Of a stretch of 64,000 nucleotides of DNA, positions 8,406 through 16,608 are shown in pieces. The position numbers and the translations under genes were made by a program. This DNA comes from JAHQVI01 sp050330195 (GTDB taxonomy: Bacteria > Pseudomonadota > Alphaproteobacteria > Rhizobiales > Rhodomicrobiaceae). The notes beneath the pieces were generated by a model. It was not told the origin of the DNA. It saw only the letters and a list, made by a program, of their open reading frames with translations, and searched no databases. The stretch covers positions 40,611 through 104,610 of the forward strand of contig JBHJOB010000005.1 of NCBI GenBank assembly GCA_050330195.1, in the 5' to 3' direction. Within the stretch, counting starts at the first letter, position 1; each line of letters begins with the position of its first letter.

Positions 8406-9734
8406 CTATTGGTAAACAGGCGGCAACAGTGTTGTGGACAGCTCCGGCACGAAGGCGATCAGCAGCACCACCAGCAGCATGAACAGAACGAACGGCACCG
8501 CATGAGCGGCAATCCTCAGGATCGGCTCGCCGGTGATGCCCGACACGACGAACAGGTTCAGCCCGAGAGGCGGGGTAATGAAGCCGACTCCAAGCGCGGT
8601 AATCATCATCACGCAGAACTGGATTTCGTTCATGCCGATATTGTCGGCAAGCGGCTTCAGGATCGGCGCGAGGATGACGATATTCGGCGTCGTTTCCATA
8701 ACGCATCCGGCGGCGATCAGGATGGCGATCATGATCAGGATCATCACATGCGGATCGTCGGTCAGCGCGCTCATCGAGGCGACGAACCCCTGCGGCACGC
8801 CGATAGCGGACAAGGTCTGCGCAAGAGGTAGTGAAAAGGCGATGATCGGCAGGATGACGCCGTTCACCTTGGCGGAACTGACCAGCATGGACGGAAAGTC
8901 CGACAGCCGCAGCGTGCCGAGCAGGAAGCCCATGACGATGGTGACGACGACGGCGACCGCGCCCGCTTCGGTCGGCGTCATATTGCCCGAGAAGATCCCC
9001 CAGAAGATGATTCCGGGCACGAGGAAAGCGTACCAGCCGTCCTTCAGCGCGAACCAGAGATTGCCGCGCCATTCCGAAAAGCTGATCGCGCCGCCGCCTT
9101 CATAGGCCTTTGCGCGGTTGACGAGAATGTTGGTGATCAGGATCGAGGCCAGGATCAGCAGCCCGGGAATGAGAGCCGCCTGAAACAGGGTGGAGGCGGA
9201 TATTCCGAGGACAAGCCCGATGACGATATAGGCGATGGATGGCGGGATAAGGATGCCGGTACATGCGCCCGAAGCCACCAGCGCGCAGGCATAGGCGCGT
9301 GGATAGCCCGCCTCGACCAGCCGCGCGATGGTCATGCGTCCGACCGCCGCCGCGCCTGCCGCGTCCGATCCCGAAATCGCGGAAAACATGCCGCAGACCA
9401 GAACCGTCGCCGAGCCGAAACCGCCCTTTGCCCAATTGGTGAGCGCTTCGGCGATATTGAGGAACTTGCGGTTGAGCCCGGTTCGGACGAGGACGTCGCC
9501 GGTGAGGATGAAAAGCGGGATGGCGGTCAGCGCGAAATGGTCGATGCCGTCAAAGAGTGACTCGCCGATCAGCGACAGTGGAAGGACGCCGCTCCACATC
9601 AGCATGGCGATGGCCGTCGCGCCAATCGCCGCCCAGATCGGAACGCCGAGCGCGAACAGCGCGACCATCAGGAGGACAGGGCCGTAAAAATCCCACCCCA
9701 ATTCGACGGTCTGGGGCTGCAATTGTTGCCACAT
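8406..9734 (-). CDS. TRAP transporter large permease (DctM family)
   Basis: This 442-residue, very hydrophobic protein of the DctM family forms the ion-coupled translocation channel of a tripartite periplasmic importer. Family segments include GVPIWAAIGATA near residue 30, the GSDAAGAAAVG motif near 123, ACTGILIPPS near 157 and the C-terminal GFITPPLGLN. About a dozen helices are expected. A GAGGTAAGG ribosome site precedes the ATG. It works with the DctQ and DctP proteins encoded just upstream. The 110 bases between dctQ and this gene are almost entirely a copy of the dispersed palindromic repeat. Confidence 0.93.
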   Translation of the reverse strand: MWQQLQPQTVELGWDFYGPVLLMVALFALGVPIWAAIGATAIAMLMWSGVLPLSLIGESLFDGIDHFALTAIPLFILTGDVLVRTGLNRKFLNIAEALTNWAKGGFGSATVLVCGMFSAISGSDAAGAAAVGRMTIARLVEAGYPRAYACALVASGACTGILIPPSIAYIVIGLVLGISASTLFQAALIPGLLILASILITNILVNRAKAYEGGGAISFSEWRGNLWFALKDGWYAFLVPGIIFWGIFSGNMTPTEAGAVAVVVTIVMGFLLGTLRLSDFPSMLVSSAKVNGVILPIIAFSLPLAQTLSAIGVPQGFVASMSALTDDPHVMILIMIAILIAAGCVMETTPNIVILAPILKPLADNIGMNEIQFCVMMITALGVGFITPPLGLNLFVVSGITGEPILRIAAHAVPFVLFMLLVVLLIAFVPELSTTLLPPVYQ

Positions 9735-9747
9735 TTGCCCTTACCTC

Positions 9748-9849
9748 AAATCAAGATCATTTCGCAGGGAAACGATCTCGATTTCGTTCCTTTGCATAAG
9801 CTCGATTTTTCCGAAAAATGGTTCCCATTTTCTCGGATCTCGCTCTAAT
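9748..9849 (-). repeat. Bipartite palindromic repeat, copy B (complete)
   Basis: Read on the minus strand, this starts at the TAG stop of dctQ (TTAGAGCGAG). Hairpin 1 is TCCGAGAAAATGG - gaa - CCATTTTTCGGA. A spacer follows, then hairpin 2, GATCGTTTC ... GAAATGATC. It is the best-preserved of five copies and sits between dctQ and dctM inside the operon. Confidence 0.75.
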
Positions 9850-10360
9850 CAAAAAGCCGTTCGCCGTCATAGGCGGGGTTTCCGTGTCGCAAATTGTGGA
9901 TGTCCCGCCGCAGCGATTGCAGGATGCGGAGCGTCATCAGCCCGAAGCCGACGGGCACCGCGATCAGGAAGAACACCATCGACACGCGCAAACCGTGACT
10001 GACCGAGCCGAAACGCCATGAGGTCGCGACCGATTCGAGCGCCCAGTAGGCCGCGATCAGAGCAATCACGAGCATCACCAGATCGCCGAAGATATAGAGG
10101 ATCGTTTTCAGCCTTGGCCCGAGAAAGCCGAACAGCACGTCGATGCGGATATGGGCGCGGTCCTTGACTGCCGCCGCCGCGCCGATCCACGCGAGATAGA
10201 TGAAGGAATAGCGCACCATCTCCTCGCCCCAGATAGAGGAATAGGCGAAGACTTCGCGGCGCACCACCTCGATCGCCATCGTCGCGACGAGCATCACATA
10301 GAAGACGAGCAGGAGCCAGCGCTCCGCATTTTTGTCAAGCTCTCTCAGAAAGCCGGCCAT
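9845..10360 (-). CDS. TRAP transporter small permease (DctQ family)
   Basis: This 171-residue protein has four predicted membrane helices and the family segment SSIWGEEMVRYSFIYLAWIG near residues 37-56. It is the small membrane subunit that partners DctM. The gene sits between dctP and dctM. Its last codon and TAG stop merge with the palindromic repeat: the stop is the TAG of the TTAGAGCG repeat edge. The protein end (ERLFD) could therefore have been shaped by repeat insertion. Confidence 0.92.
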   Translation of the reverse strand: MAGFLRELDKNAERWLLLVFYVMLVATMAIEVVRREVFAYSSIWGEEMVRYSFIYLAWIGAAAAVKDRAHIRIDVLFGFLGPRLKTILYIFGDLVMLVIALIAAYWALESVATSWRFGSVSHGLRVSMVFFLIAVPVGFGLMTLRILQSLRRDIHNLRHGNPAYDGERLFD

Positions 10361-10442
10361 GAAAGCGGATCTTTCGGTATGTGTTGGTCAGGCAGTGGCA
10401 GGAGGCGGCCCGCGAAGACAGGACCGCCCGTCCGCCTGGTTC

Positions 10443-11594
10443 CTACGCGTCGTGCACGTAATATTTGCCGCTTGTGCCGGCTGCCTCGACGAGCTTGTCG
10501 AAGGTCTCCATCGAGCCGGCCAGTTCCTTCTTGAAGCTGTCCCATTCCGGTCGCTGATAGCCGGCCGCGTCTTTCCATTCGGCAAGCTGATCTTCGCTCA
10601 AGGAATGGAATTCGACGCCGGACTTGCGCATCTCCGCCATTGCAAAGGCGCGCGAGGACGGCACCTTGGCGAGGTTCTGATGGAACGTCATCTCGGATGC
10701 CCAGTCGATCGCATCCTGAACATCGGAGTCGAGCGTCTTGAACCACTCCAGATTGCAGGCATAGCACTGGCTGTCCGGCACGGGCTGATTGAAGGTGACG
10801 TGACTGAGAATGTCCTTGAAGCCGAAAGCGTAAAGAGCGCCCACGGACGGGTCAAGCGCGTCGGCGACGCCCTGCTTGATCGCGGACGGCGTCTCGCCCC
10901 AGGCCACCGGCGTCGGGTTTGCGCCAACCAGGCGGTAGAACTGCTGGAGCATCTGCGAGCCCGGCACCCGGAACTTGATGCCGGTCATGTCGCTGGGTGT
11001 GAGGATCGGCTTACCCGCGCCCTTGCGGACGGCGACGACACGCGGGTCGATGCAGAAATAGAAAAGCGGGCGGAAACCGCGCTCCTCGACCTTGGTGTTG
11101 ACCTCCTGCTTCCAGACGTCGGACGTGACGAGGTTCACGAAACGCTGGTTGGCGCCGCAGAAATAGGGAATGTTGATCAGATCGACCGCCGGCGCGTATG
11201 GCGCGAAATTCGACAGTGAGAACTGACCGGCCTGAACGGTGCCGGACTGGACCTTCTGCGCGAGCGCGCTGCCGATGCCGAGCTGCCCTGCCGGAGCCAG
11301 CTTGACATAAACCTGGCCGTTGGTTGCGTTCTGCAGATTTTCCTTGAGGTCGAGCTGCATCATCGGGTAACTGCGCGTCGTGCCGACGGCATATTCCGTG
11401 GCCACCGTAATGACGTGCTTGGCAGCCGCCTCCCGGTCTTTTTCCTCCTTGGCGGTCTGCGCGACGGCTTCGCTCGACAGCAGTGTACCCGCGCCCGCCG
11501 CGATGATGGCCGTTGTGAACCCGGCCGTCCCCGCAATCTTCAGGAATTGCCGCCGCTCCTGCGATCTAAGCTCGCGCTGTTCCTTCTTGGTCAT
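10443..11594 (-). CDS. TRAP transporter substrate-binding protein (DctP family), Tat-exported
   Basis: This 383-residue periplasmic solute receptor feeds the DctQ/DctM channel. The start at 11594 is chosen for the GGGAGGAG ribosome site. The N-terminus has a twin-arginine signal, ERRQFLKIAGTAGF, followed by a hydrophobic core. DctP features follow, including KVQSGTVQAGQF near 132, a putative substrate-binding Arg in TGIKFRVPGSQML near 215 and QGVADALDPS. Tat export of a DctP receptor is less common than Sec export. Context (HpsN-like enzyme and two dehydrogenases in the same operon) suggests an anionic ligand such as dihydroxypropanesulfonate. Confidence 0.92.
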   Translation of the reverse strand: MTKKEQRELRSQERRQFLKIAGTAGFTTAIIAAGAGTLLSSEAVAQTAKEEKDREAAAKHVITVATEYAVGTTRSYPMMQLDLKENLQNATNGQVYVKLAPAGQLGIGSALAQKVQSGTVQAGQFSLSNFAPYAPAVDLINIPYFCGANQRFVNLVTSDVWKQEVNTKVEERGFRPLFYFCIDPRVVAVRKGAGKPILTPSDMTGIKFRVPGSQMLQQFYRLVGANPTPVAWGETPSAIKQGVADALDPSVGALYAFGFKDILSHVTFNQPVPDSQCYACNLEWFKTLDSDVQDAIDWASEMTFHQNLAKVPSSRAFAMAEMRKSGVEFHSLSEDQLAEWKDAAGYQRPEWDSFKKELAGSMETFDKLVEAAGTSGKYYVHDA

Positions 11595-11853
11595 CGTTAC
11601 TCCTCCCATTTTGATCTTGATCGGCTTTTTTCTCGGCGTCCTCACGGCGGACGACGCCGATTACGAACAGGATGGCCGCTGCAAACAATGTCAGCGCCTC
11701 ACCCACATCGCTCATGAACAGCTCATTATTGATCTTGCCGCTGGCGATATTCGCAACGAAGACCGCCACCAGAACGAGGCAGCCAAAGAGCGCCCAGCGT
11801 CCGTGTCCGACGTCATTTTTCGCATTGCGATTTGGCGTTTGTGTCGTCATCAT
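11566..11853 (-). CDS. Small two-helix membrane protein, first gene of the TRAP operon
   Basis: This 95-residue protein of unknown function has two hydrophobic segments (about residues 20-38 and 52-68), a short loop between them and a hydrophilic, charged tail. Its 3' end overlaps the dctP start by 29 bases, so the two genes are probably coupled. The start is ATGATG at 11853/11850 with no ribosome site, because the operator and -10 box of the promoter end only a few bases upstream. The transcript would therefore be leaderless or nearly so. It might be an accessory of the transporter. The alternative is that it is untranslated leader. Confidence 0.6.
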   Translation of the reverse strand: MMTTQTPNRNAKNDVGHGRWALFGCLVLVAVFVANIASGKINNELFMSDVGEALTLFAAAILFVIGVVRREDAEKKADQDQNGRSNDDQEGTARA

Positions 11854-11857
11854 GAAA

Positions 11858-11886
11858 ATTGTAAGCGCTTACATTTTGGGATGCAA
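11858..11886 (-). promoter_or_regulatory. Sigma-70-type promoter of the TRAP/HpsN-like operon
   Basis: On the minus strand, TTGCAT (-35) and TACAAT (-10) are separated by exactly 17 bases. The spacer and -10 box contain the LacI-type operator. The expected transcription start falls on or next to the ATGATG of the 95-residue protein. Confidence 0.65.
11860..11873. promoter_or_regulatory. LacI-family operator TGTAAGCGCTTACA
   Basis: This is a perfect 14-base palindrome with the central CG typical of LacI/GalR-family operators. It overlaps the -10 box and spacer of the minus-strand operon promoter and lies 52 bases before the divergent LacI-type gene. Binding would block transcription of the operon and may also autoregulate the regulator. 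Confidence 0.8.
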
Positions 11887-11924
11887 GCAGGATTCGTTAA
11901 CGGTTCGCGCTGCCGAAAGGAGAG

Positions 11925-12959
11925 ATGATGGTCCGGCCGAAGGCGATGAACGCACCAACGGTCGATGATGTGGCGCGCCATGCGGGCGTCTCGACCGCGA
12001 CGGTTTCCCGCTGCCTCAACGATCCCGCCCGCGTGCGGGAGCCGACGCGCCGGAAGGTTCTCGACGCGGTGAACGCCCTCGGCTACGCTCCGAATTTCGG
12101 CGCGCGCACGCTGGTCCTGAACCGCACGAACATCATGGGCGCGGTGATCCCCACCATGGACAACGCCATCTTCGCGCGTGGCATTCAGGCGCTTCAGGAG
12201 CGTCTTGCCGAGGACGACGTGACGCTGCTCGTCTCGACCTCGAACTACTCGCCTGAGCGCGAACTGACACAGATCCGGGCTCTCATCTCGCGCGGCGTCG
12301 ATGGACTGATGCTGATCGGCGAGGCGCGGGATGAACGCGCCTATGAGCTGCTCTATCAGCGCGACATGCCTTTCGTGCTGGCGTGGACCTGGAAAGCGAA
12401 ATGCCCGCATCTGTGCGTCGGGTTCGACAATGAGGCTGCCGGGGTCATGGTGGCGCGTGAAGTGATCGGCTGCGGGCATCAGCGGCTGGCGATGATCGCC
12501 GGCATCGGCAAGGGCAACGACCGGGCGACCGAGCGCCTGCGCGGGGTCCGCAAGGCGGCCCGCCGGGCGAAGCTGCCGCTGGCGCGAAACATGGTCATTG
12601 AGGCGGAATATTCCTTCGAAGCCGCGCGGGCCGCGATGTTGCGCCTGATGGCGGCAACGCCAACGCCAACGGCGGTCATCTGCGGTAATGACGTCCTTGC
12701 GGTTGGCGCGCTGACGGGCGCCCATGAGCTGGGAAAGCGAGTCCCCGAAGATGTGTCGATCGTCGGCTTTGACGACATCGACATTGCGAAATTCACCAAT
12801 CCGGCGCTGACGACGGTTCACGTTCCGCACCACGGAATGGGACGGCTGGCGGCGGAGCAGTTACTGGCCATGCGCAGCGGGGAGGCGCATCCTGTCAGCC
12901 AGCGTCTCGATGTCGAATTTGTGTGGCGGCGAAGCCTGGCCGCGCCCGCTACTTCCTGA
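11925..12959 (+). CDS. LacI-family transcriptional regulator of the adjacent TRAP/HpsN-like operon
   Basis: This 344-residue repressor has an N-terminal LacI helix-turn-helix (TVDDVARHAGVSTATVSRCL, near residues 9-28), the hinge-helix region and a periplasmic-binding-like effector domain ending in the usual VSIVGFDDID and MGRLAAEQLL segments. AAGGAGAG precedes ATGATG at 11925/11928. It is divergent from the TRAP operon and shares the 71-base gap that holds the TGTAAGCGCTTACA operator, which it most likely binds. The inducer is unknown and would be the transported compound or an intermediate. Its last 11 bases overlap the convergent small secreted protein gene. Confidence 0.93.
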   Translation: MMVRPKAMNAPTVDDVARHAGVSTATVSRCLNDPARVREPTRRKVLDAVNALGYAPNFGARTLVLNRTNIMGAVIPTMDNAIFARGIQALQERLAEDDVTLLVSTSNYSPERELTQIRALISRGVDGLMLIGEARDERAYELLYQRDMPFVLAWTWKAKCPHLCVGFDNEAAGVMVAREVIGCGHQRLAMIAGIGKGNDRATERLRGVRKAARRAKLPLARNMVIEAEYSFEAARAAMLRLMAATPTPTAVICGNDVLAVGALTGAHELGKRVPEDVSIVGFDDIDIAKFTNPALTTVHVPHHGMGRLAAEQLLAMRSGEAHPVSQRLDVEFVWRRSLAAPATS

Positions 12960-13209
12960 TCGGCGGAGGATTGATCTTCGGCGGGCTTGGCGGCTGGTAA
13001 ATTTGGCGCTGCTCCAACTGCCGGCAGCGGGTCATTTCGCTGATATAGCGGCTCATGCAGCGCCGATCCGCCATATTGTCACCGGCTGTCTGGCGCATGC
13101 ATTGGTCGCGCTGCAACTGCGCGCTGGCGAGGCACGCAGCTGAACTCTGCGCAAATGAGGCGGATGGCACAACCCAGATTGCCAGGCCAAGAAGAAAAAT
13201 GCGCGTCAT
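12949..13209 (-). CDS. Small secreted protein with a twin CX10C pattern
   Basis: This 86-residue protein has a Sec signal peptide (MTRIFLLGLAIWVVPSASFA, cleavage after SFA). The start at 13209 is supported by GAGG upstream. The mature part has four cysteines in two C-x10-C pairs (CLASAQLQRDQC and CMSRYISEMTRC) separated by 13 residues. This suggests a disulfide-stapled helical hairpin like twin CX9C proteins. The tail is proline-rich (QPPSPPKINPPPIRK). The family is not recognised and the location would be periplasmic. It is convergent with the lacI-type gene and overlaps it by 11 bases. Confidence 0.72.
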   Translation of the reverse strand: MTRIFLLGLAIWVVPSASFAQSSAACLASAQLQRDQCMRQTAGDNMADRRCMSRYISEMTRCRQLEQRQIYQPPSPPKINPPPIRK

Positions 13210-13533
13210 TTCAATGCCTCGGATCATGCGAAGATCCCGCTGGTTCAATGCATCTTCGTAAATTGGCTACAGCCTTTCGATTTGCAACCCCTGCATGAAC
13301 AGTCAATTTGCGCAGTGCATTTGAACTTTACTGCACAAAATGCGATCCACCACTTCCACCATCCCGCAATAATGCTGCCATTCTTTTTTTGCTAGTGTCG
13401 CATCTGGAGCGGCTTCCTCCTTTATCCCTCTGCTTGCGGATTTACCACAGATTTTGAAAATTTTAGGGGGTGCTTGCATTTAACTGATCAGGCTATTAAA
13501 GGTTCAGCGACCAATTTTTGCGGAATGTAATTC
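13210..13533. other. AT-rich intergenic stretch at the left edge of the island
   Basis: There are 324 bases without a convincing gene. Base composition shifts here from GC-rich to AT-rich at about 13,260. No tRNA, attachment repeat or terminator with a clear T-tract was found. Confidence 0.6.
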
Positions 13534-14109
13534 ATGAGTAATTACTTGATAGCTCAATATCGTACTCTGCATACGCAGAACGTATATGGAGCTTCCAGCC
13601 TAAGGCGTGCCCCATATATACTCCCGCATGTAAAGTCATTAAAAGCAAAAACAGTACTTGATTATGGCTGCGGACAAAGTGCCTTGTACGAGAAGATTGA
13701 AAAGCTCGGAACTCAGGTTACTAGGTACGATCCTGCTATTCCATCTTTGTCAAAAAAACCTGGCGGCAAGTTTGATCTCGTAATCAACATTGATGTTATG
13801 GAACATTTGCCTGAAGACGAAATAGATGGATTTATTGCAGATATCGCCAGTTACTCATCAAACGCTTTATTTATAATTGATACTATACCTGCAAAAACAA
13901 TTTTGCCGGATGGTCAGAATGCACACCTTACCGTAAGACCGCCTTCATGGTGGCAGGCCCGTCTAAAAAAATACTTCCCGCATGTGGAGCCATTTTATGT
14001 TCGCCCGCAATGGCGCGCAGCGTTCAGAACATGGCCTTATTCGCCCTTTGAACGAGCAATCCTAAAACTACACAGCATGAAATACCGCCTGCAGAAGAGG
14101 CTTACATAG
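13534..14109 (+). CDS. Class I SAM-dependent methyltransferase-like protein
   Basis: This 191-residue cytoplasmic protein has a Rossmann methyltransferase motif I, VLDYGCGQSALYEKI (near residues 41-55), followed by a DPAIPSL acidic-loop equivalent. Motif II reads FDLVINIDVMEHLPEDE near 80, the arrangement seen in methyltransferase 11/23 families. Codon use is AT-rich. It is the first gene of the island and lies 22 bases before a second methyltransferase. The acceptor is unknown and could be a sugar or glycan precursor, given the downstream glycosyltransferase. There is no strong ribosome site. Confidence 0.75.
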   Translation: MSNYLIAQYRTLHTQNVYGASSLRRAPYILPHVKSLKAKTVLDYGCGQSALYEKIEKLGTQVTRYDPAIPSLSKKPGGKFDLVINIDVMEHLPEDEIDGFIADIASYSSNALFIIDTIPAKTILPDGQNAHLTVRPPSWWQARLKKYFPHVEPFYVRPQWRAAFRTWPYSPFERAILKLHSMKYRLQKRLT

Positions 14110-14131
14110 CTGAGCACTGCCCCATGCAACC

Positions 14132-14872
14132 ATGTATTTCAGCAGAGTATTCATGATGCCGTGCCCAATATGCAAATCAATAAAACATGCGCTTTTCTTT
14201 AAAAAGGATCCATACCAGATACATAAATGCAATGAATGCACAGGTCTGTTTGTACATCCGATGCCCATATCTGCTGAAATAAATCAGTTTTATGAAAATT
14301 ATTACAAGACATCGCAATATACCGCAAAACTAGAGTCTAAAATCCGCAGGGCACGCCGCCGCATCAAAGGGCTGAAACGAACGAACGGCCAACGTTTCCT
14401 GGATGTTGGATGTAATGTTGGCTTTGCTACGGAGGCTGCGCGGCAAATTGGATTCCAAGCCGAAGGAATTGATCTTGATCCCGTTGCGATCGATACAGCG
14501 CGAAAACTATTTCCGGAAGCCCGTTTTTCAACTGACGATCTTGATCATCTTGCAATGAAAAATGAACGCTACGATGTTGTTTATTGCTCTGAGATTATCG
14601 AGCATCTGACAGATCCGGACGCGTTCCTCTCTTCAGTCAAAAGCGTAATGACGGACGGCGCCACCTTATTCCTTACAACACCGGATGCAGGCCACTACAG
14701 GGTGTCTCAAAAGCCTGAACATCTGTGTGACTGGAACAATGTTCGCCCCCCGGAACATCTGCTTTATTTCAATGGCCGCTCTATCCGGTGTCTCCTATCT
14801 AATCATGGTTTCAATTCGATCCATATCGCGTTCAATTTAAAACCAACCCTAAAAGTGCGCGCTTCGAGATAG
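14132..14872 (+). CDS. Zinc-ribbon class I SAM-dependent methyltransferase
   Basis: This protein of up to 246 residues has an N-terminal four-cysteine zinc ribbon (CPIC ... CNEC, near residues 11-37) followed by a methyltransferase 23-type domain. Motif I is FLDVGCNVGFATEAA near 89, the acidic loop is GIDLDP and motif II is YDVVYCSEIIEHL near 143. Such zinc-ribbon methyltransferases often modify sugars or glycan termini. The start is uncertain: ATGATG at 14153/14156 is as plausible as 14132. The gene ends three bases before the next one. A GC-rich, longer protein of similar plan is encoded at 18.7-19.7 kb. Confidence 0.78.
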   Translation: MYFSRVFMMPCPICKSIKHALFFKKDPYQIHKCNECTGLFVHPMPISAEINQFYENYYKTSQYTAKLESKIRRARRRIKGLKRTNGQRFLDVGCNVGFATEAARQIGFQAEGIDLDPVAIDTARKLFPEARFSTDDLDHLAMKNERYDVVYCSEIIEHLTDPDAFLSSVKSVMTDGATLFLTTPDAGHYRVSQKPEHLCDWNNVRPPEHLLYFNGRSIRCLLSNHGFNSIHIAFNLKPTLKVRASR

Positions 14873-14875
14873 CAG

Positions 14876-15610
14876 ATGGAAAATTACTACTTTGATAGAA
14901 TGAAGGCCAACCTAACACGTTTCTCTGAGACAAAACGTCATTTTGAAAAGCTTATCAATCACCGCCGCTGCTTGATCATCGGATCGGCGCCCGAACCGGT
15001 TTTTCCGGGAAGCTCAAGTGACGATTGCATTCTTTGCGTTAACGGCTCCGTTTATTCCGTGTACAAGCATCTTTCTCGCGGGCCGGATATCACCTATCTG
15101 AATGCAGCATTTTTTCGGGACGAAAACATCTACACGAGCAAGACACGAGCAATACTTGCGGGCAAACACATAGGAGATGCGTTAGTTGCATGGCGTGACC
15201 ATGAAGAAGGCGTCAAGATGCTGGAACAATTCGGAGTCGATTTCGGCATTGCCAGATTGTTTTCGAAGTATGAGAAAAGGCTTATATTAACCGAAGTGCT
15301 TGCGCATAACGTGATCGGTTTATACGCTCACCGTGCCAATGTTTCGAACGGCATCCTGATGGTCGCCTTTGCGCTCGCCTGTGGCGCAAGAGAAGCTATT
15401 CTTATCGGCTTTTCATTCGACCACGCTCATGCCTATAGCCCCAGCCAACAGCTCTCTCCAAGGGCCCATGCAGAAGAAGATACACTTTTCCTTCGTCTTG
15501 CTCTATCGAGAAAGCTTCCATTAACAACCACTTCGCAAGATTTGCATTCAAGAACCGGGCTACCACTAACAGATCTGGAAACGGAACCTACCCAAGATTT
15601 GACACCATGA
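14876..15610 (+). CDS. Island protein of unknown function, possible glycan-synthesis enzyme
   Basis: This 244-residue soluble protein starts MENYYFDRMKANLTRF. A Rossmann-like opening is visible near residue 33 (CLIIGSAPEPVFPGSS), then CVNGSVYSVY near 58 and ITYLNAAFF. The later segment GAREAILIGFSFDHAHAY near 170 resembles the 'name-to-slot' loops of DUF115/MptE-like or sialyltransferase-like proteins found in polysaccharide clusters. That resemblance is weak. The gene is AT-rich and is placed tightly after the methyltransferase, so probably cotranscribed. A glycan role is inferred only from context. Confidence 0.6.
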   Translation: MENYYFDRMKANLTRFSETKRHFEKLINHRRCLIIGSAPEPVFPGSSSDDCILCVNGSVYSVYKHLSRGPDITYLNAAFFRDENIYTSKTRAILAGKHIGDALVAWRDHEEGVKMLEQFGVDFGIARLFSKYEKRLILTEVLAHNVIGLYAHRANVSNGILMVAFALACGAREAILIGFSFDHAHAYSPSQQLSPRAHAEEDTLFLRLALSRKLPLTTTSQDLHSRTGLPLTDLETEPTQDLTP

Positions 15611-15813
15611 CATGAGCCGCGTGCTTTTGGTCTAAAAATCGCTCCGTTATACTTCAGAATTAGATTTTTAAGCACGGAATGCTCTCGGATGTATTTAGGC
15701 AACTCAATAATAAAAAAACCCTGCTCCATTCCATCACCTTGTTGTGGTTGATGGGTAATGAGGCTAACTTTCGTCTGGAAATGTAAAGGGACAACTCGCT
15801 AGGAAATATCGTC

Positions 15814-16608
15814 TTGTCGAAGCAGCAACTCATCAGTTTTTGGGATGGGCCAGTTACATGGCTGGAGCGATTATGCGTCGCCTCAATGGGGCAACACCAC
15901 CACCCTCTTGCCGTATACACTTATGGTGACAAATCGTCGCTCGGAGCTGACTTAGGTGTGGAAATTAGAGATGCCCGGGATATATTGCCGGAAGACAGCC
16001 ACTATCATAAATACAGAGCTGAACAACGATTTGGCATGTTTGCCAATATATTCCGTCTATACCTACTTAAATACAACAAAGGCACATGGGTTGACTTGGA
16101 CTGCTATTTTTTGAAGCCTCTGAGCTCGAGTAGCGAACACGTCTTCGGCTTTTCATCGCCGAATAAAATTAACAATGCCGTACTTCGTATCGCCCCAAAT
16201 TCCGAGCTTATTGACGATTACATTTCGGCTATTACTGCAGACCCTTTGCAAATACCTTGGGCCAGTATCTCACGTCAGTTAAAGCGTAAATTCGAAATAT
16301 TCAAAGGACAATCACAACCTCATCCGAATTTCAAGACTAACATCGGCCCAAAAGCGCTGACATATTTTGTAAAAAAGCATGGCCTCTTAAGTTATGCTCA
16401 ACATCAGGAAGTTTATTACCCATTGCCAGCGAAGGAAATCTCTCTGCTCCTCCAACCCGAGGAACAAGTTCTACCTAAGCTGACTGACAACGCGATCATG
16501 ATCCACGCTTGGCGCAACACTTTAAAGTTTCAGGGTTATCTTAACAGTACTCCACCTGCAGATAGCTATATTGGCAAAGCGTGCCGTGGGTATAATGTGA
16601 CGAACTGA
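15814..16608 (+). CDS. Glycosyltransferase with DXD motif (GT32-like)
   Basis: This 264-residue protein has the fold signatures of capsular/alpha-1,4-glycosyltransferases: an N-terminal ISFWDGPVTWLE, a mid segment MFANIFRLYLLKYNKGTWVDLDCYFLKPL (two parts, near residues 70-98) with the DLD metal-binding triad, and a C-terminal IMIHAWRNT. The start is a TTG at 15814 with AGGA ten bases upstream, the only start giving the full N-terminal strand. It is expected to add a sugar to a surface or secreted glycan. It is the last gene of the AT-rich island, 203 bases after its predecessor. Confidence 0.75.
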   Translation: MSKQQLISFWDGPVTWLERLCVASMGQHHHPLAVYTYGDKSSLGADLGVEIRDARDILPEDSHYHKYRAEQRFGMFANIFRLYLLKYNKGTWVDLDCYFLKPLSSSSEHVFGFSSPNKINNAVLRIAPNSELIDDYISAITADPLQIPWASISRQLKRKFEIFKGQSQPHPNFKTNIGPKALTYFVKKHGLLSYAQHQEVYYPLPAKEISLLLQPEEQVLPKLTDNAIMIHAWRNTLKFQGYLNSTPPADSYIGKACRGYNVTN

